64,000 nucleotides of DNA from Micromonospora sp. WMMD961 (lineage in GTDB: Bacteria; Actinomycetota; Actinomycetes; Mycobacteriales; Micromonosporaceae), in the NCBI RefSeq assembly GCF_029626145.1, contig NZ_JARUBJ010000002.1, positions 6,148,501 through 6,212,500 on the forward strand, read 5' to 3'. This document shows positions 16,797 to 25,324 of the stretch, piece by piece (the stretch's first letter is position 1; every line of letters begins with the position of its first letter). The position numbers and the translations under genes are program-made. A model generated the notes under the pieces. It did no database searches, was not told the DNA's origin, and saw only the letters and a program-made list of their open reading frames with translations.

Positions 16797-17447
16797 TCAG
16801 ACCGCCCGACCGTCGACGAGATCCGGCACGACGTCCCGCAGCTTCTCCAACGGGATCGCCCCCGCCCGCAGCAACTGCGGCACCTCACCGGTCAGATCCA
16901 CGATCGTGCTGGGGACCGGGTCCGGGCAGGGCCCGGCTTCCAGGTAGGCCCGCACCGAGTAGCTGAGCTGGTCACGCGCCTCCTCGGCGGTCACCGCGGC
17001 GGGCTGCCCGGTCTTGTTGGCCGATGACACCGCCATCGGACCGGTCTCCCGCAGCACCTCCAGCGCCACCGGGTGCAACGGCATCCGCACCGCCACCGTG
17101 CCCGTCTTGTCGCCCAGGTCCCACTGCAGGCTCGGCGAGTGCTCGATCACGATCGTCAGAGCACCCGGCCAGAACGCCTCCACGAGGTCACGAGCGGCCG
17201 TGGGCAGCGAGAAGACCAACCCGTCCAGGGTGTGCCGCGAGCCGATCAGCACCGGAGGCGGCATCTGCCGACCCCGGCCCTTGGCATCCAGCAGCGCCTT
17301 CACCGCGTACGGAGTGAACGCGTCCGCGCCGATCCCGTAGACGGTGTCCGTCGGGAGGACGACCAGCTCGCCGTTCTTGACCGCCTCGATCGCCGCAGCG
17401 ATGCCGCGGTCCCGGTCGGCGGGCGACCGACAGTCGTAGAGCATCAC
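16797..17447 (-). CDS. L-threonylcarbamoyladenylate synthase (Sua5/YrdC)
   Basis: The 216-residue YrdC-domain enzyme makes threonylcarbamoyl-AMP from threonine, bicarbonate and ATP, the first step of t6A modification of ANN-decoding tRNAs. The sequence shows LPTDTVYGIGADAF, KGRGRQMPPPVLIG, RMPLHPVALEVLRETGPMAVSSANKTG and STIVDLTG. A longer Sua5 C-terminal domain is absent. The start is GTG (17447) or the adjacent ATG (17444); both overlap the prmC stop, indicating translational coupling. Confidence 0.94.
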   Translation of the reverse strand: MMLYDCRSPADRDRGIAAAIEAVKNGELVVLPTDTVYGIGADAFTPYAVKALLDAKGRGRQMPPPVLIGSRHTLDGLVFSLPTAARDLVEAFWPGALTIVIEHSPSLQWDLGDKTGTVAVRMPLHPVALEVLRETGPMAVSSANKTGQPAAVTAEEARDQLSYSVRAYLEAGPCPDPVPSTIVDLTGEVPQLLRAGAIPLEKLRDVVPDLVDGRAV

Positions 17448-18391
17448 GAGGAGTCAGTCTGCCACGCCGGCCCGACCGGGGCGCCCTGGCCGTCCGCCCG
17501 TCGGGACGCGGTGGCGAAGCGAGGGCGCCCGGCGAGGTCCCGGTGCTCAGCGACAGCGCTGAACCAACCGTCCTCGGCGAGCAGCCCGGGCACCGCCGAA
17601 CCGTGCGTGTCGTCGTGCTCGACCCCGAACGCGCCACCGGGGCGCAGCAGCGCCGCCGCTCGCGTGACGACCGGCCGGATCACCGCCAGACCGTCGGTGC
17701 CCCCGAAGACCGCCTCCGCCGGATCGTGCCCGGCCACTTCCGGCGGGACCACCACGTCGTCCGGTACGTACGGCGGGTTGCAGAGCAGCACGTCCACCCG
17801 GCCCACCAGCTCCGCGAGCAGATCCGGCGCGGTCACGTCGGCCTCGACCACCTCGATCGGCCGGTCCCCCGCCCGGGCCCGCTCCGCCGCGTTGCGCCGC
17901 AACCAGGCCAACGCCGCCGGGGACCGTTCCACAGCGATCACCCGCGCCGCCGGCAACTCCTGAGCCACCGCCAGCGCGATGGCGCCCGAGCCACTGCACA
18001 GGTCGACCACCACCGGCTCGGGCCGCCCCCGAGCCTGCTCGACACCCCACCCGGCCAGCAGCTCGGTCTCCGGCCGGGGCACGAAGACACCCGGGCCGAC
18101 CAACAGCTCAAGGTGCCGGAAACCGGCCCGACCGATCAGATGCTGCAACGGCTCCCGCCCGGCGCGACGACGCGTCAACTCGTCGAGCCGCGCCACCTGG
18201 TCGTCGCCGAGATCATCGGCGAGCGCCAGCCGACCCCGGGGCAGCCCGAGCACGTACGCGGCCAGCAACTCGGCCTCCACCCGGGCCGAGCCGACCCCGG
18301 CGGCGGCGAGCACCCGGGCCGCTCGGGCCACCGCGGCGGACGGCCGGACGGGACCTGTCCCTTCGGGGGGGTGTTGCGGCAAAGTACTCAC
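17444..18391 (-). CDS. prmC: Peptide chain release factor N5-glutamine methyltransferase
   Basis: PrmC methylates the GGQ glutamine of release factors. The 315-residue protein has the N-terminal helical domain, the SAM-binding segment VDLCSGSGAIAL (129-140) and the catalytic CNPPYVPDD (NPPY at 205-208). Its substrate gene prfA is a near neighbour, separated only by the inserted GGDEF gene. The GTG at 18391 is where the family begins; a much longer open frame upstream runs antisense to the GGDEF gene and is not used. Confidence 0.95.
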   Translation of the reverse strand: MSTLPQHPPEGTGPVRPSAAVARAARVLAAAGVGSARVEAELLAAYVLGLPRGRLALADDLGDDQVARLDELTRRRAGREPLQHLIGRAGFRHLELLVGPGVFVPRPETELLAGWGVEQARGRPEPVVVDLCSGSGAIALAVAQELPAARVIAVERSPAALAWLRRNAAERARAGDRPIEVVEADVTAPDLLAELVGRVDVLLCNPPYVPDDVVVPPEVAGHDPAEAVFGGTDGLAVIRPVVTRAAALLRPGGAFGVEHDDTHGSAVPGLLAEDGWFSAVAEHRDLAGRPRFATASRRADGQGAPVGPAWQTDSS

Positions 18392-18463
18392 GACATAATC
18401 ATGAAGCGTCGCGGGCGACGTGACGAACGGGTGCGCCGAGGGCGCACGGCAGGAGGTTGGCGG

Positions 18464-20011
18464 GTGGGCTGGCTCGACCGGGTCGATGACCAGGTTGATG
18501 CGCTCACGCGCGCCCGGGCATTGCAGGAGGCCAGCCGTTCTGCCGAGGCGTACGTCCTGCTGGAGCGTGTGATCCGCACCACCAACGACCCGGCAGCGCG
18601 GGCGGACGCGATGGTGCAGCGCCTCTCCGCGCTGATCAATCTCGGTCGGACCGCGGAGTTCACCCGGGCCATCGAGGAGGCCTCCGCGGCGGTCCGCGAC
18701 CTTGCCGAGCCATACCTGCACGGGCACCTCAACGCGCTGGCCGCTCTCGCCGCCCACCACCAGGGCGCACTGGACCGCTGCGTCATGCACCTCGTCAGAG
18801 CCGCCCGCGCCCTCGGCGCGGTGGAGGACCCGGACCGGGACACCGCGTGGGGCTGGCACGACCTGGCGATGGCCTACAGCTACCTCAGCTTCCACGGATA
18901 CGCCCTGGGCGCCATCGAGCGGGCCCGACAGCTCGGGATGACCGCGGGGATCCCGGAGGAGACGTTCGCCGCGCCGGGCATCCGGTTACGCAACGCGGTG
19001 GCACTGGACCACAACGGCGACAGCGACGGTTGCCTGCGGGTGCTCCGGGACGTGGCCTCCGACCTGGCCCGCTTCCTCCGCACCGGGCGCGCCGGCCACC
19101 TCCGCCCGAGCAGCCTCGCCGCGTACGGCTACGCGGCGGCTCGACAGGCAGCCCTCGGCGACCATGTGGAGACCAGCGGGGACGCCGAGCCGGCCCGGTT
19201 GATCAGCCACGGTGGGGACAGCGCCCGCGCCCGCGACATGCGTCAGCTCGGCCAGGTGTGCCTCGCCGTGGCCGACGGGCGGCCGATCGAGGCCGTCACC
19301 CGGCTGGACACCGTCCAGGTGTCCAACGAGACGCTCGGGGCGGCCGAGCCGGCCCGGCTGCGCAGCATCGCGCTGACCCGCGCCGGTGACCACCCGGCGG
19401 CACACCGGGCCGACCGTCTGGCGTTCCGGCTCGCCGCCCAGCGCAACGACCGGCTGCGTGACGTCTACATCGACGGCATCGCGGCCCGTATCGACCACGA
19501 GGAGATGCGCCGCGAGGCGGCCCGTTTCGAGGGCGAGGCGTTGACCGACCCGCTGACCGGGCTGCCCAACCGGCGTCGGCTGGAGCGGTACATCACCGCC
19601 GTGGTCACCCGGGGCGAGCGGGTGGTCATCGGCGTCTGCGACCTGGACGGCTTCAAGGCGGTCAACACCCGGCACGGGCACCACTCGGGTGACCTGGTGC
19701 TCCAACGCATCGCCGGCGTCATCAACCGGGTGATGCGCCGCGGCGACTTCGTGGCCCGCTACGGCGGTGACGAGTTCGTGGTGGTGCTGCCGGACACCAA
19801 CATGGCCGAGGCCGCCGAGGTGGCCCGCCGGATCGAGGCTGCGGTCCGACTGGAGGACTGGGAGTCGCTGGTGCCGGGGACGCCGGTCGGGGTGAGCATC
19901 GGCTTCGCGGAGGTCTCCGGCGGCAGCGGGTTGCGCGACGCGCTGAGCCTCGCCTTCGAGCTGGCCGACCGGGAGATGCTCCGGGCCAAGTCCCGCCCCC
20001 GCGCGAGCTGA
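18464..20011 (+). CDS. Soluble TPR-like/GGDEF diguanylate cyclase
   Basis: The 515-residue protein has a helical, TPR-like N-terminal half (about 10-340) and a C-terminal GGDEF domain (about 355-510) with TDPLTGLPNRRRL, VCDLDGFKAVN and the intact active-site YGGDEF (434-438). RRGD (425-428) places an RxxD inhibitory site five residues before it, so product feedback is likely. No membrane helix or EAL domain is seen. The start is the GTG at 18464 with AGGAGG 7 nt upstream. It should make cyclic di-GMP, which controls development in actinomycetes. It is on the opposite strand to its neighbours, an insertion between prfA and prmC. Confidence 0.9.
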   Translation: MGWLDRVDDQVDALTRARALQEASRSAEAYVLLERVIRTTNDPAARADAMVQRLSALINLGRTAEFTRAIEEASAAVRDLAEPYLHGHLNALAALAAHHQGALDRCVMHLVRAARALGAVEDPDRDTAWGWHDLAMAYSYLSFHGYALGAIERARQLGMTAGIPEETFAAPGIRLRNAVALDHNGDSDGCLRVLRDVASDLARFLRTGRAGHLRPSSLAAYGYAAARQAALGDHVETSGDAEPARLISHGGDSARARDMRQLGQVCLAVADGRPIEAVTRLDTVQVSNETLGAAEPARLRSIALTRAGDHPAAHRADRLAFRLAAQRNDRLRDVYIDGIAARIDHEEMRREAARFEGEALTDPLTGLPNRRRLERYITAVVTRGERVVIGVCDLDGFKAVNTRHGHHSGDLVLQRIAGVINRVMRRGDFVARYGGDEFVVVLPDTNMAEAAEVARRIEAAVRLEDWESLVPGTPVGVSIGFAEVSGGSGLRDALSLAFELADREMLRAKSRPRAS

Positions 20012-20027
20012 TCACCCGTCTCACCGC

Positions 20028-20102
20028 GTCGATCAAGGAGTTGTGGTGCCTCACGAAAGCCCTGCAGCGTGACAATTCGCCCACCACGGCTCCATGATCG
20101 AC
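20028..20102. repeat. Intergenic palindrome, GTCGATCA family, probable terminator
   Basis: GTCGATCAAGGAGTTGTGG(TG) at 20028-20048 pairs with 20082-20102 over 21 bp with three mismatches. It lies between the convergent GGDEF and prfA genes. The same left-arm sequence recurs at 52639, so it belongs to a dispersed family. Confidence 0.75.
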
Positions 20103-20121
20103 TTGGGCACGCCGCCTCAGC

Positions 20122-21210
20122 TCACCGGCGGGTCAGCTCGGTGTCGCCGGCGAGCCGGGCGGCGCGGTCGGCCTCGGTGAGGGCGTCCAGCACCCCGTCC
20201 AGTTCGCCGGCGAGCGCCAGATCGAGGTTGTACGCCGTGTAGCCGATCCGGTGGTCGGTGATCCGGTTCTGCGGGAAGTTGTAGGTGCGGATCCGCTCCG
20301 AGCGGTCCACCGTACGCACCTGCGCCTTCCGGGCGTCCGAGGCGGCGGCGTCGGCCTGCTCCTGCGCGTTGGCGAGAAGTCGGGCCCGCAGGATCCGCAT
20401 CGCCTGCTCCCGGTTCTGCAACTGGGACTTCTCGTTCTGGCAGGAGACGACGATGCCGGTCGGCAGGTGGGTGATCCGCACCGCCGAGTCGGTGGTGTTC
20501 ACCGACTGGCCGCCCGGGCCGGACGAGCGGAACACGTCGATGCGCAGGTCGTTCTGGTCGATCGTGACGTCGACGTCCTCGGCCTCGGGCAGCACCAGCA
20601 CCCCGGCGGCACTGGTGTGGATCCGCCCCTGCGACTCGGTCACCGGGACGCGTTGCACCCGGTGCACGCCGCCTTCCCACTTGAGTCGCGACCAGACGCC
20701 GTTGCCGCCGTCCGGCACACCCTTGGTCTTGATCGCCAGCGAGACGTCCTTGACCCCGCCGAGGTCGGAATCCTGTGCGTCGATCACCTCGGTGACCCAG
20801 CCGTGCCGCTCGGCGTAGCGGGTGTACATCCGGAGCAGGTCACCGGCGAACAGCGCCGACTCCTCACCGCCCTCGCCGGCCTTGATCTCGACGATCACGT
20901 CCTTGGCGTCGTGCGGGTCACGCGGAATGAGCAGCTCGGCGAGGCGTTCCTCCAGCACCGGCAGGGACGCGGCGATGGACTCCGCCTCACCCGCGAAGGA
21001 GGCGTCCTCAGCGGCCAGCTCGCGAGCCGCGACGAGGTCGGCGCGGGCCTGTTCCAACTCGCCTGCCGCCTTGTGCAGCGGCACCAGCTCGGCGTACCGG
21101 CGGCCGACCCTGCGGGCCGTGGCCTGGTCGGCGTGGATGGCCGGATCGGCCAGCCGCTTCTCCAGCTCCGCGTACTCGTCGAGGAGGCCGGCCAGACGCT
21201 CGCTGCTCAT
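20122..21210 (-). CDS. prfA: Peptide chain release factor 1
   Basis: RF1 ends translation at UAA and UAG. The 362-residue protein has the codon-reading PVT tripeptide (RVPVTESQGRIHTS) and the peptidyl-release GGQ in SSGPGGQSVNTTDSAVRI. The ATG at 21210 has AAGGAG 9 nt upstream; the open frame extends further but without family similarity. It follows rpmE on the same strand after a strong hairpin, so it may be transcribed separately or by read-through. Confidence 0.97.
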   Translation of the reverse strand: MSSERLAGLLDEYAELEKRLADPAIHADQATARRVGRRYAELVPLHKAAGELEQARADLVAARELAAEDASFAGEAESIAASLPVLEERLAELLIPRDPHDAKDVIVEIKAGEGGEESALFAGDLLRMYTRYAERHGWVTEVIDAQDSDLGGVKDVSLAIKTKGVPDGGNGVWSRLKWEGGVHRVQRVPVTESQGRIHTSAAGVLVLPEAEDVDVTIDQNDLRIDVFRSSGPGGQSVNTTDSAVRITHLPTGIVVSCQNEKSQLQNREQAMRILRARLLANAQEQADAAASDARKAQVRTVDRSERIRTYNFPQNRITDHRIGYTAYNLDLALAGELDGVLDALTEADRAARLAGDTELTRR

Positions 21211-21286
21211 GCTGCGGTGCTCCTTCGACGGTGCGCGGCGGGCCGGACTGGCCGGCGGCCGGGCGGAAACTGGGTGAAACACGGAC

Positions 21287-21323
21287 GGCGCCCGTGTCCG
21301 GCGGAAAGCCGGACACGGGCGCC
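21287..21323 (-). terminator. 16-bp perfect hairpin after rpmE
   Basis: GGCGCCCGTGTCCGGC (21287-21302) pairs perfectly with 21308-21323 across GGAAA. It lies 11 nt past the rpmE stop and about 75 nt before the prfA start. The following T-run is weak (GTGTTTC), so it may attenuate rather than stop transcription. Confidence 0.75.
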
Positions 21324-21333
21324 GAACGAGGAG

Positions 21334-21558
21334 CTACTTGGCCTTCTTGGCCTGAACCTTGGCGTACTTCTGCTGGAACTTCGCGACCCGGCCGGCGGTG
21401 TCGAGAACGCGCTGCTTACCGGTGTAGAACGGGTGGCAGGCGCTGCAGGTCTCGACGTGGATCGCCCCGCCCTTGGCGGTGCTGCGGGTCGTGAACGTGT
21501 TGCCACAGGAGCAGCTGACCTCGGTGGTCGCGTACTCCGGGTGGGTGTTTGCCTTCAT
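21334..21558 (-). CDS. rpmE: 50S ribosomal protein L31, zinc-binding type
   Basis: A 74-residue L31 with all four zinc ligands (C16, C18, C38, C41 in SCSCGN and TCSACHPFYTG), that is the C+ form used when zinc is plentiful. The C-terminus is Lys-rich. The position next to rho and prfA is conserved in actinobacteria. No Zur-like site was recognised upstream. Confidence 0.97.
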   Translation of the reverse strand: MKANTHPEYATTEVSCSCGNTFTTRSTAKGGAIHVETCSACHPFYTGKQRVLDTAGRVAKFQQKYAKVQAKKAK

Positions 21559-21833
21559 CTCGCCTCGGTCCTCTCGTTGGTGGTCGCCGGGTCGCCGTCA
21601 TCGCTCGTCGCGCCGTACGCGACGGGCTCGGGCGTGAACCGGAACCGGTGGCCGATTGACCAGTGTGCCATGGGCCTGAGCCGACCCGGTAGTCGGGCCG
21701 CACACCTCGTCCGGCATCGTCAACACGTGCCTCCCCATCCGCATTCCCGCCGCCCGACGGGGCATTCGCCCACCCGGCGGACCACCACCGGGTACCCCGA
21801 ACGGGGTACGCCCGCTGAGCGGAAGGCGTGCCG

Positions 21834-22730
21834 ATGACCCGCCTGATCGCCACCCGGGGACTGCCCGCCTCGGGTAAGACGACGTTCGCCCGCACGCTCC
21901 AGCCGTCCGTGCTCCGGGTCAACCGTGACGACCTGCGGCGGATGCTGCACGGGGAGCGGCTCTTCACCCAGTGGGCCGAGGCCCAGGTGACCGTCGTACA
22001 GCGGGCCCAGGTCGAGGCGCTGCTGCGGGCCCGGGCGGACGTCTGCGTGGACGACACCAACCTGCGCGCGCGGACACTGCGGGGCTGGGCCGATCTGGCC
22101 GCCCGCTGCGGCGCGGATTTCGAGGTGCACGACTTCACCGACGTGCCGCTGGCCGAGTGCCTACGCCGGGACGCCGCCCGGCCGGCAGTCGACCAGGTCG
22201 GCGCGGAGGCGATCCGCCGGCTGCACGAGCGCTACCTGGAGGGGCGGGCGCTGCCGTTGCCGGTGCCGCAGGCCCGCACCGGACGCCCCGCCGTCGCACA
22301 CCCGCCGTCGACCGAACCACCGGAGATCGTCCTGGTGGACATCGACGGCACCGTCGCGCTGGCCGTGTCCCGCAGCCCGTACGACATGACCCGGGTCGGC
22401 GAGGACCAGCCGAACACGGCGGTGATCGCGGCGGTCCGGGCGATGCACGCCGCCGGGTACGGGGTGGTCTTCTGCTCGGGGAGGGACGACTCCGCCCGCT
22501 CGGCCACCGAGGCGTGGCTGGCCAGACACGTCCGGGTCCCGTACCTCGGCCTGCACATGCGGGCCGTTGGCGACACTCGCAAGGACTCGATCGTCAAGCG
22601 GGAGATCTACGACCGGGAGATCCGCGACCGTTACCGGGTGGCCGGCGTCTTCGACGACCGCGTCCAGGTGGTCCAGATGTGGCGGGCCCTCGGCCTCACC
22701 GTCTTCCAGGTTGCCGACGGCGACTTCTGA
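21834..22730 (+). CDS. T4-Pnkp-like polynucleotide 5'-kinase/3'-phosphatase
   Basis: The 298-residue protein has the order and length of phage T4 PseT. The N-terminal kinase has the P-loop GLPASGKTT (9-17) and RVNRDDLRRML, in which the Asp/Arg spacing of the T4 base and phosphate-binding residues is kept. The C-terminal HAD phosphatase has LVDIDGTVA (nucleophile D169, D171), CSGRDDSAR and the T4-like ending VFDDRVQVVQMWR...VADGDF. Such enzymes repair 5'-OH and 3'-phosphate RNA or DNA ends. ATG at 21834 has GGAAGG 7 nt upstream. A hairpin (21792-21809) precedes it. No RNA ligase gene is nearby. Confidence 0.88.
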   Translation: MTRLIATRGLPASGKTTFARTLQPSVLRVNRDDLRRMLHGERLFTQWAEAQVTVVQRAQVEALLRARADVCVDDTNLRARTLRGWADLAARCGADFEVHDFTDVPLAECLRRDAARPAVDQVGAEAIRRLHERYLEGRALPLPVPQARTGRPAVAHPPSTEPPEIVLVDIDGTVALAVSRSPYDMTRVGEDQPNTAVIAAVRAMHAAGYGVVFCSGRDDSARSATEAWLARHVRVPYLGLHMRAVGDTRKDSIVKREIYDREIRDRYRVAGVFDDRVQVVQMWRALGLTVFQVADGDF

Positions 22731-22883
22731 GACGGCCTCAGCACGGGCTCGTGCCGGACAACCAGGTCGCCCTCGCACCCGCCGCTGCTCCACCGCGGCC
22801 CCGCCGCCCCCGACCGAACCACCCTCCCACCCGAGCCGCGAGGCTTGGTGGGGCCAGGCCCGGGCCTGATCGACGAGTCCCAT

Positions 22884-22922
22884 GACGAAGGGGCACGGCC
22901 GTGACGGCCGTGCCCCTTCGTC
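22884..22922 (-). terminator. 17-bp perfect hairpin terminator after rho
   Basis: GACGAAGGGGCACGGCC (22884-22900) pairs with 22906-22922 across GTGAC. It lies 19 nt past the rho stop and also faces the 3' end of the kinase/phosphatase gene, so it can serve both convergent genes. The 150 bp between that gene's stop and this hairpin holds nothing else recognisable. Confidence 0.8.
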
Positions 22923-22941
22923 GTCGGTCAACCGGAGAGGT

Positions 22942-25029
22942 CTACTCCCCCGGCGTCGACTTCGCGATCTGCATCAGGAACTCGATATTGGTGCGGGACT
23001 GCTTGAGCCGGTCCAGCAGCAGGTCCATGGCCGCCTGCGAGTCCAGCGAGTGCAGCACCTTCCGGAGCTTGTGGATGATGGCCAGCTCTTCGGGCGCGAG
23101 CAGGACCTCTTCCTTACGCGTACCGGACGGGTTGATGTCGATGGCCGGGAAGGTGCGCTTGTCGGCGATCTTCCGGTCCAGCTTCAGCTCCGCGTTACCG
23201 GTGCCCTTGAACTCCTCGAAGATGACCGTGTCCGCCATGGAACCGGTCTCCACCAGCGCCGTGGCGATGATGGTCAACGACCCGCCGTTCTCGATGTTGC
23301 GGGCCGCGCCGAGGAAGCGCTTCGGCGGGTAGAGCGCGGTGGAGTCGATACCACCCGACATGATCCGGCCACTGGCCGGAGCAGCCAGGTTGTACGACCG
23401 ACCGAGCCGGGTCACCGAGTCGAGCAGCACGACCACGTCGTGTCCAAGCTCGACCAGGCGCTTGGCCCGCTCGATGGCCAGCTCGGCCACCGTGGTGTGG
23501 TCCTGCGGCGGACGGTCGAACGTGGCCGCGATGACCTCGCCCTTGATCGACCGCTGCATGTCGGTGACCTCTTCGGGCCGCTCGTCCACCAGCACCACCA
23601 TCAGGTGGCACTCCGGGTTGTTGCGGGTGATCGCGTTGGCGATCGCCTGCAGCACCATCGTCTTACCCGCCTTGGGCGGCGACTGGATGAGTGCCCGCTG
23701 GCCCTTGCCGATCGGCATGACCAGGTCGATGACCCGGGTGGTCAGGATGTGCGGCTCGGTCTCCAGGCGCAGGCGCTCCTGCGGGTAGAGCGGAGTGAGC
23801 TTGTAGAACTCCGGTCGACGCCGGGCCTCCTCCGGCTCCATCCCGTTGATCGTGTCCAGGCGCATCAGCGGGTTGTACTTGTCCCGCCGCTGGTCGCCGC
23901 TGTTTCCACCCTCGCGGGCCGCCCGCACCGCACCGGTGATCGCGTCACCGCGGCGCAGACCGTACTTCTTGATCTGGGACATCGAGACGTACACGTCGTT
24001 CGGGCCGGCCAGGTAGCCGGTCGTCCGCACGAAGGCGTAGTTGTCGAGCACGTCGATGATGCCGGCCACCGGGACGAGCACGTCGTCCTCGCTGACCTGC
24101 GGCTCGCGCCCACCGGTGTCGCCACCGGTCTCGGTGCGCTCGCCGCGCCCACGGCGACGGTCCCGGAAACGGCTGCGCCGGCCGCGCCGACCACCGCCCT
24201 CGCCGTCGTCGTCGTCGCTGTCCCGCTCGGCACGCTGACCCCGGTCGTTGCGGTCGTTGCGGTCGTTGCGGTCGTTGCGGTCGGGTCGGTCGTTGCGCTC
24301 GGCCCGCTCACCCCGGTCGGTGCGCTCGGACCGGTCGTTGCGCTCGGACCGGTCGTTGCGCTCGCCCCGATCGCCACGCTCGGACCGGTCGTTGCGCTCG
24401 CCCCGATCGCCACGCTCGGACCGCTCACCGCGGTCGGCACGCTCGCCCCGCTCGGCACGCTCGCCCCGCTCGGCACGCTCCGGACGCTCGGCCCGCTCGC
24501 GGCGGTTCTCGCCACGGTCGGCCCGCTCGCCGGCTTCCGCCTCATCGGTGCGCGTCTCGGCCGCACGCGTCTCACTCGCACGCGCCTCGGCGGGGCGCGC
24601 CTCGGTGGCACGGGCCTCCGCCGTTGCGGTCCGGCTCCGCCGGGTGCGACCACGGCCCTCGGTCTCGGTGGCCGGCTCGGCCGACGCCTGCTCGGCACCG
24701 CGCCCTTCGGCTGCCGGCCGGTCGGCGGTCTCCCGCACGTCGGCGCGCACACCCTCACGGGTGGGAGCGGCCGCGGCCGCGACCTCGGCCCGTGGTCGAG
24801 GGGTCCCGGCGGCGTTGCCGCCCTGCCGCTCGGAGATCGCGGCGATCAGCTCGCCCTTGCGCATGCGAGCCGTGCCGGAGATGCCGAGCGACGCAGCCAG
24901 GCTCTGCAGCTCTGGCAGCAGCATCGCCGACAGACCGGTGCCGCTACGCCGACGACGGGCGGGAGCGGCGGCGGTGGCATCGCCAGCGACGTTGGAAACA
25001 TCCGACGTCACGTCGGTGGTGTCGCTCAA
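22942..25029 (-). CDS. rho: Transcription termination factor Rho with large disordered insertion
   Basis: Rho is a hexameric RNA-dependent ATPase that ends transcription. The 695-residue protein has a Rho_N region (about 32-70), a charged low-complexity region (about 75-310) with Glu-Arg/Asp-Arg repeats at 168-268, the RNA-binding cold-shock domain from about 318 (VPVAGIIDVLDNYAFVRT), and the RecA-like motor with SPPKAGKTMVLQ (Walker A), VVLLDSVTRLGRSYN and GGIDSTALYPPKRFLGAAR. The start is TTG (25029) with GGAAGGAA upstream. The hairpin at 22884 ends it, and a leader of about 295 nt precedes it. Confidence 0.97.
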   Translation of the reverse strand: MSDTTDVTSDVSNVAGDATAAAPARRRRSGTGLSAMLLPELQSLAASLGISGTARMRKGELIAAISERQGGNAAGTPRPRAEVAAAAAPTREGVRADVRETADRPAAEGRGAEQASAEPATETEGRGRTRRSRTATAEARATEARPAEARASETRAAETRTDEAEAGERADRGENRRERAERPERAERGERAERGERADRGERSERGDRGERNDRSERGDRGERNDRSERNDRSERTDRGERAERNDRPDRNDRNDRNDRNDRGQRAERDSDDDDGEGGGRRGRRSRFRDRRRGRGERTETGGDTGGREPQVSEDDVLVPVAGIIDVLDNYAFVRTTGYLAGPNDVYVSMSQIKKYGLRRGDAITGAVRAAREGGNSGDQRRDKYNPLMRLDTINGMEPEEARRRPEFYKLTPLYPQERLRLETEPHILTTRVIDLVMPIGKGQRALIQSPPKAGKTMVLQAIANAITRNNPECHLMVVLVDERPEEVTDMQRSIKGEVIAATFDRPPQDHTTVAELAIERAKRLVELGHDVVVLLDSVTRLGRSYNLAAPASGRIMSGGIDSTALYPPKRFLGAARNIENGGSLTIIATALVETGSMADTVIFEEFKGTGNAELKLDRKIADKRTFPAIDINPSGTRKEEVLLAPEELAIIHKLRKVLHSLDSQAAMDLLLDRLKQSRTNIEFLMQIAKSTPGE
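24226..24528 (-). repeat. Hypermutable-looking codon repeats inside rho
   Basis: On the plus strand the 9-bp unit GTTGCGGTC and related 12-18-bp units repeat many times. They encode GERAERGERADRGERSERG-like and NDRNDRNDR stretches on the minus strand. Unit lengths are multiples of three, so slippage would change the insertion length without breaking the frame. Confidence 0.85.
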
Positions 25030-25324
25030 TGGATTCCTTCCCTCGATAAGGCCGGGACTGCCCGGAGTCGGAACTCAGGTGGCCGGGCGGCCTCGGTGCA
25101 CCCGCCTCGCAAGGACGCGTCGCGGGAGTCTGTGACACAGCAGCCGGTGGTTTCCCGACTCACCAACGTCGGTGAGCAGGTCTCGCCGTCTGCGGCGACC
25201 TGTGGAAACTGCGGCGCGGCGTGGGCCTTGGCAGGGGTTGACGGGCTGACCGCCGAGAGCTTCGGGGGTGCGCCGCCCCGCAGGAGATCGCGTGCTTCGC
25301 GGCTGTGCTAGGTCTAGAGCGTAA
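25030..25324 (-). promoter_or_regulatory. rho upstream region with two adjacent hairpins
   Basis: This 295-nt gap between thrB and rho has no plausible gene. It contains CTCACC/GGTGAG (25159-25176, 6-nt loop) directly followed by CAGGT..CGCCG/CGGCG..ACCTG (25177-25202, TCTG loop, small bulge). Both are symmetric and would form in the rho mRNA leader. A TAGCAC or TAGACC box just downstream of thrB may be the promoter. Rho autoregulation through the leader is an inference from other bacteria. Confidence 0.4.

Noticed and set aside
17543..18463. Long open frame continuous with the GGDEF gene, antisense to prmC
   Set aside because: It is antisense shadow of prmC; the GGDEF protein has a clear GTG and AGGAGG at 18464.
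22882..25311. 809-codon plus-strand frame opposite rho
   Set aside because: High-GC antisense shadow of rho with Val/Leu/Arg-biased composition; rho is unmistakable on the minus strand.
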